A program made the position numbers and the translations under genes. From the NCBI GenBank assembly GCA_016293615.1, contig JAEDDX010000098.1:1-6102 (forward strand): a stretch of DNA of 6,102 bases, read 5' to 3'. This DNA is from Acetatifactor sp. GTDB lineage: Bacteria; Bacillota; Clostridia; Lachnospirales; Lachnospiraceae. Of the stretch, positions 5,124-6,102 are shown piece by piece. Each line of letters starts with the position of its first letter. Within the stretch, counting starts at the first letter, position 1. The notes under the pieces are model-generated. The model had not been told where the DNA came from, searched no databases, and saw nothing but the letters and a program-made list of their open reading frames with translations.

Positions 5124-5849
5124 TTATGCCTGCTGATAGAATTTGCAGCCTTCCGTGCCCTTCAAAAGCTCGGGAAGAATCTCGTCCTTGCGACCGCGGG
5201 CTTTGATGCTGCCGTCTGCAAGCACTACGATTTCGTCAGCGATATTCAGGATACGTTCCTGATGAGAAATGATGATCAGCGAGTTGTCGCTGGCAGCGTG
5301 CATCTCCTCAAATACCTTGATCAGGTTGTTGAAGCTCCAAAGATCGATTCCGGCCTCAGGCTCGTCAAAGACGGACAGAGGGGTGTTTCGTGCAATGATG
5401 GAGGCAATCTCAATGCGTTTCAGTTCTCCGCCGGAGAGGCTGGAGTCGATGTCACGGTTGATATAGTCTCTTGCGCACAGACCGACCTTAGAAAGATAAT
5501 CACAGGTGTTGGGATTCTTGACATTCTTGCCTGCGGCGAGGGCAATCAGATCCTTTACCTTGATACCCTTGAAGCGAACGGGCTGTTGGAACGCAAAGCT
5601 GATGCCCATGGAAGCACGCTCGGAAATCGACATGTCGGTAATATCCGTGCCGTTGAAGAGAATGTTGCCGGAGGTGGGCTTCTCGATGCCCATAATCAGT
5701 TTGGCAAGAGTGGATTTTCCGCTTCCGTTGGGACCGGTGATGGCGATGAAGGTATGATCCTCAAAGGTCAGAGATAAATCCCTGATGATTTCCTTGGATA
5801 CGCCGTTGTCGTCGGTTACCGCAAAGGAAAGATGTTGTAATTCAAGCAT
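5124..5849 (-). CDS. sufC (smsC): SufC-type ABC ATPase of a minimal Fe-S assembly system (SmsC-like)
   Basis: 241 residues, the usual SufC length (about 250). It is a soluble ABC ATPase that binds the SufB/SufD scaffold and powers conformational change during Fe-S assembly. Motifs in order: Walker A GPNGSGKST (39-47), Q-loop SFAFQQPVRF (84-93; the AFQ-P form is typical of SufC), signature LSGGELKR (138-145), Walker B LSVFDEPEAGID (158-169, catalytic E163), and the H-loop histidine H196 in SHQER. The protein has no membrane partner here; the neighbouring gene is a scaffold, which rules out an ordinary ABC importer or exporter ATPase. It is first in a two-gene operon with its own promoter. AGGAGG (5856-5861) lies six bases before the ATG. 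DEPEAGID rather than the proteobacterial DE-SGLD version suggests the clostridial/archaeal lineage (from memory). Confidence 0.96.
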   Translation of the reverse strand: MLELQHLSFAVTDDNGVSKEIIRDLSLTFEDHTFIAITGPNGSGKSTLAKLIMGIEKPTSGNILFNGTDITDMSISERASMGISFAFQQPVRFKGIKVKDLIALAAGKNVKNPNTCDYLSKVGLCARDYINRDIDSSLSGGELKRIEIASIIARNTPLSVFDEPEAGIDLWSFNNLIKVFEEMHAASDNSLIIISHQERILNIADEIVVLADGSIKARGRKDEILPELLKGTEGCKFYQQA

Positions 5850-5864
5850 ATGTTTCCTCCTGAA

Positions 5865-5880
5865 CTGCCCGGCGGGGCAG
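5865..5880 (-). promoter_or_regulatory. GC-rich leader hairpin just upstream of the sufC ribosome binding site
   Basis: CTGCCC and GGGCAG form a perfect six-pair stem, four of the pairs G-C, around a four-base loop. It ends three bases before the AGGAGG of the ATPase gene, inside the predicted leader of roughly 50-60 bases. It could modulate ribosome access or protect the mRNA 5' region; no T tract follows, so it is not a terminator. Confidence 0.5.
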
Positions 5881-5884
5881 AGTA

Positions 5885-5905
5885 GTATTAAGACTTACAC
5901 AATAC
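5885..5905 (-). promoter_or_regulatory. Dyad at the start of the suf transcript, possible operator
   Basis: GTATT (5885-5889) and AATAC (5901-5905) form an inverted repeat with an 11-base spacer, at about the predicted transcription start of the Fe-S operon. The position suits a repressor site, for example for an Rrf2/IscR-type regulator, but the match is short and no regulator gene is in the window. Confidence 0.25.
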
Positions 5906-5911
5906 GGAAAT

Positions 5912-5939
5912 AGTATACCACACTGAGTAAAAAAACCAA
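5912..5939 (-). promoter_or_regulatory. Promoter of the suf (sms) operon
   Basis: On the minus strand the -10 box is TATACT (5917-5912), preceded by TGG, which makes an extended -10. A moderate -35 TTGGTT (5939-5934) is 16 bases upstream. Transcription would begin near 5905, about 55 bases before the ATG at 5849. Confidence 0.6.
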
Positions 5940-5962
5940 CTATAAAAATGTAAAAATAATGC

Positions 5963-5991
5963 TTGACTTTTTGGAATGAAACAGTTATTAT
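5963..5991 (+). promoter_or_regulatory. Strong sigma-A promoter for tRNA-Arg
   Basis: TTGACT (5963-5968) and TATTAT (5986-5991) are separated by exactly 17 bases, each one base from consensus. An A/T-rich stretch with A tracts (5929-5960) sits just upstream, as in UP elements of stable-RNA promoters. The predicted start is near 5998, 30 bases before the mature tRNA. Confidence 0.8.
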
Positions 5992-5998
5992 ATCTAAT

Positions 5999-6018
5999 GT
6001 TGCAGGAAGTCATGCAAC
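5999..6018 (+). repeat. Hairpin at the 5' end of the tRNA-Arg precursor
   Basis: GTTGCA (5999-6004) is the exact reverse complement of TGCAAC (6013-6018), with an 8-base loop. The stem begins at about the predicted transcription start and ends ten bases before the mature tRNA. It would therefore cap the primary transcript. Confidence 0.5.
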
Positions 6019-6028
6019 GAATCCGTGT

Positions 6029-6102
6029 GTGTGTTTAGCTCAGCTGGATAGAGCGTTTGGCTACGGACCAAAAGGTCGGGGGTTCGAATCCTCTAACACA
6101 CG
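6029..6102 (+). tRNA. tRNA-Arg (ACG)
   Basis: The acceptor GTGTGTT (6029-6035) pairs perfectly with 6095-6101, and the discriminator is G6102, the last base of the window. The D stem begins at 6038. The anticodon stem 6056-6060/6068-6072 carries ACG at 6063-6065. A34 is expected to become inosine (by TadA), so the tRNA reads CGU, CGC and CGA. The T stem 6078-6082/6090-6094 has two G-U pairs. Whether CCA is encoded or more tRNAs follow cannot be seen. Confidence 0.96.

Noticed and set aside
5094..5777. 227-codon plus-strand frame opposite sufC
   Set aside because: It is antisense to a gene with all ABC ATPase motifs, no plausible promoter or ribosome binding site is present, and it does not look like any protein family.
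6025..6034. (GT)5 simple repeat
   Set aside because: Six of its ten bases are the tRNA-Arg acceptor strand, and five repeats are too few to call a functional or phase-variable microsatellite.

Overview
The window looks like chromosomal sequence from a low-to-mid-GC Firmicute, most likely class Clostridia and probably Lachnospiraceae. This is inferred from family resemblance, not from a search. The support is a tRNA array without encoded CCA ends, strong GGAGG-type ribosome binding sites, an ancestral-type two-gene SUF locus, and a MATE pump plus a DUF3737/PatB pair of the sort common in gut clostridia. No phage, transposon, CRISPR or integrase signal was seen.

Layout: 1-550 (+) is a tRNA array, Asn(GTT, 5' part cut off by the window edge)-Glu(TTC)-Met(CAT)-Asp(GTC)-Val(TAC). 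Every spacer in it contains a self-complementary element, including a perfect 20-bp palindrome between Asp and Val. 551-686 is a short intergenic region with an extended -10 promoter for 687-2042 (+), a 451-residue MATE-family efflux transporter. A 91-base gap carrying a stem-loop leads to 2134-3009 (+), a DUF3737 protein built almost entirely of about a dozen 19-21-residue coils (beta-helix-like). A PatB/MalY-type PLP-dependent C-S lyase follows closely (best start 3031, end 4197).

On the minus strand, 5849-5124 encodes a SufC-type ATPase and 5095-4178 a single compact SufB/SufD-family scaffold. Together they form a minimal two-gene Fe-S assembly operon (SmsCB-like), with no sufS, sufU or second scaffold beside it in the window. 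The scaffold gene and the C-S lyase gene converge and overlap by 20 bases. 5850-6028 is a divergent control region: one promoter fires leftwards into the Fe-S operon, and a near-consensus one (TTGACT-17-TATTAT) fires rightwards into tRNA-Arg(ACG) at 6029-6102, which ends on its discriminator base at the window edge.

How the parts fit: the tRNA genes, the transporter and the Fe-S operon look like independent housekeeping units. DUF3737 and the C-S lyase look co-transcribed and may act together. The lyase can release sulfide from cysteine, or homocysteine from cystathionine, and it lies beside a Fe-S scaffold operon lacking its own cysteine desulfurase. This makes a functional link thinkable, but it is only a hypothesis because the two units are convergent. 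I see no clear evidence of a wholly new system. The DUF3737 coil protein of unknown function and its pairing with the lyase are the most interesting items.
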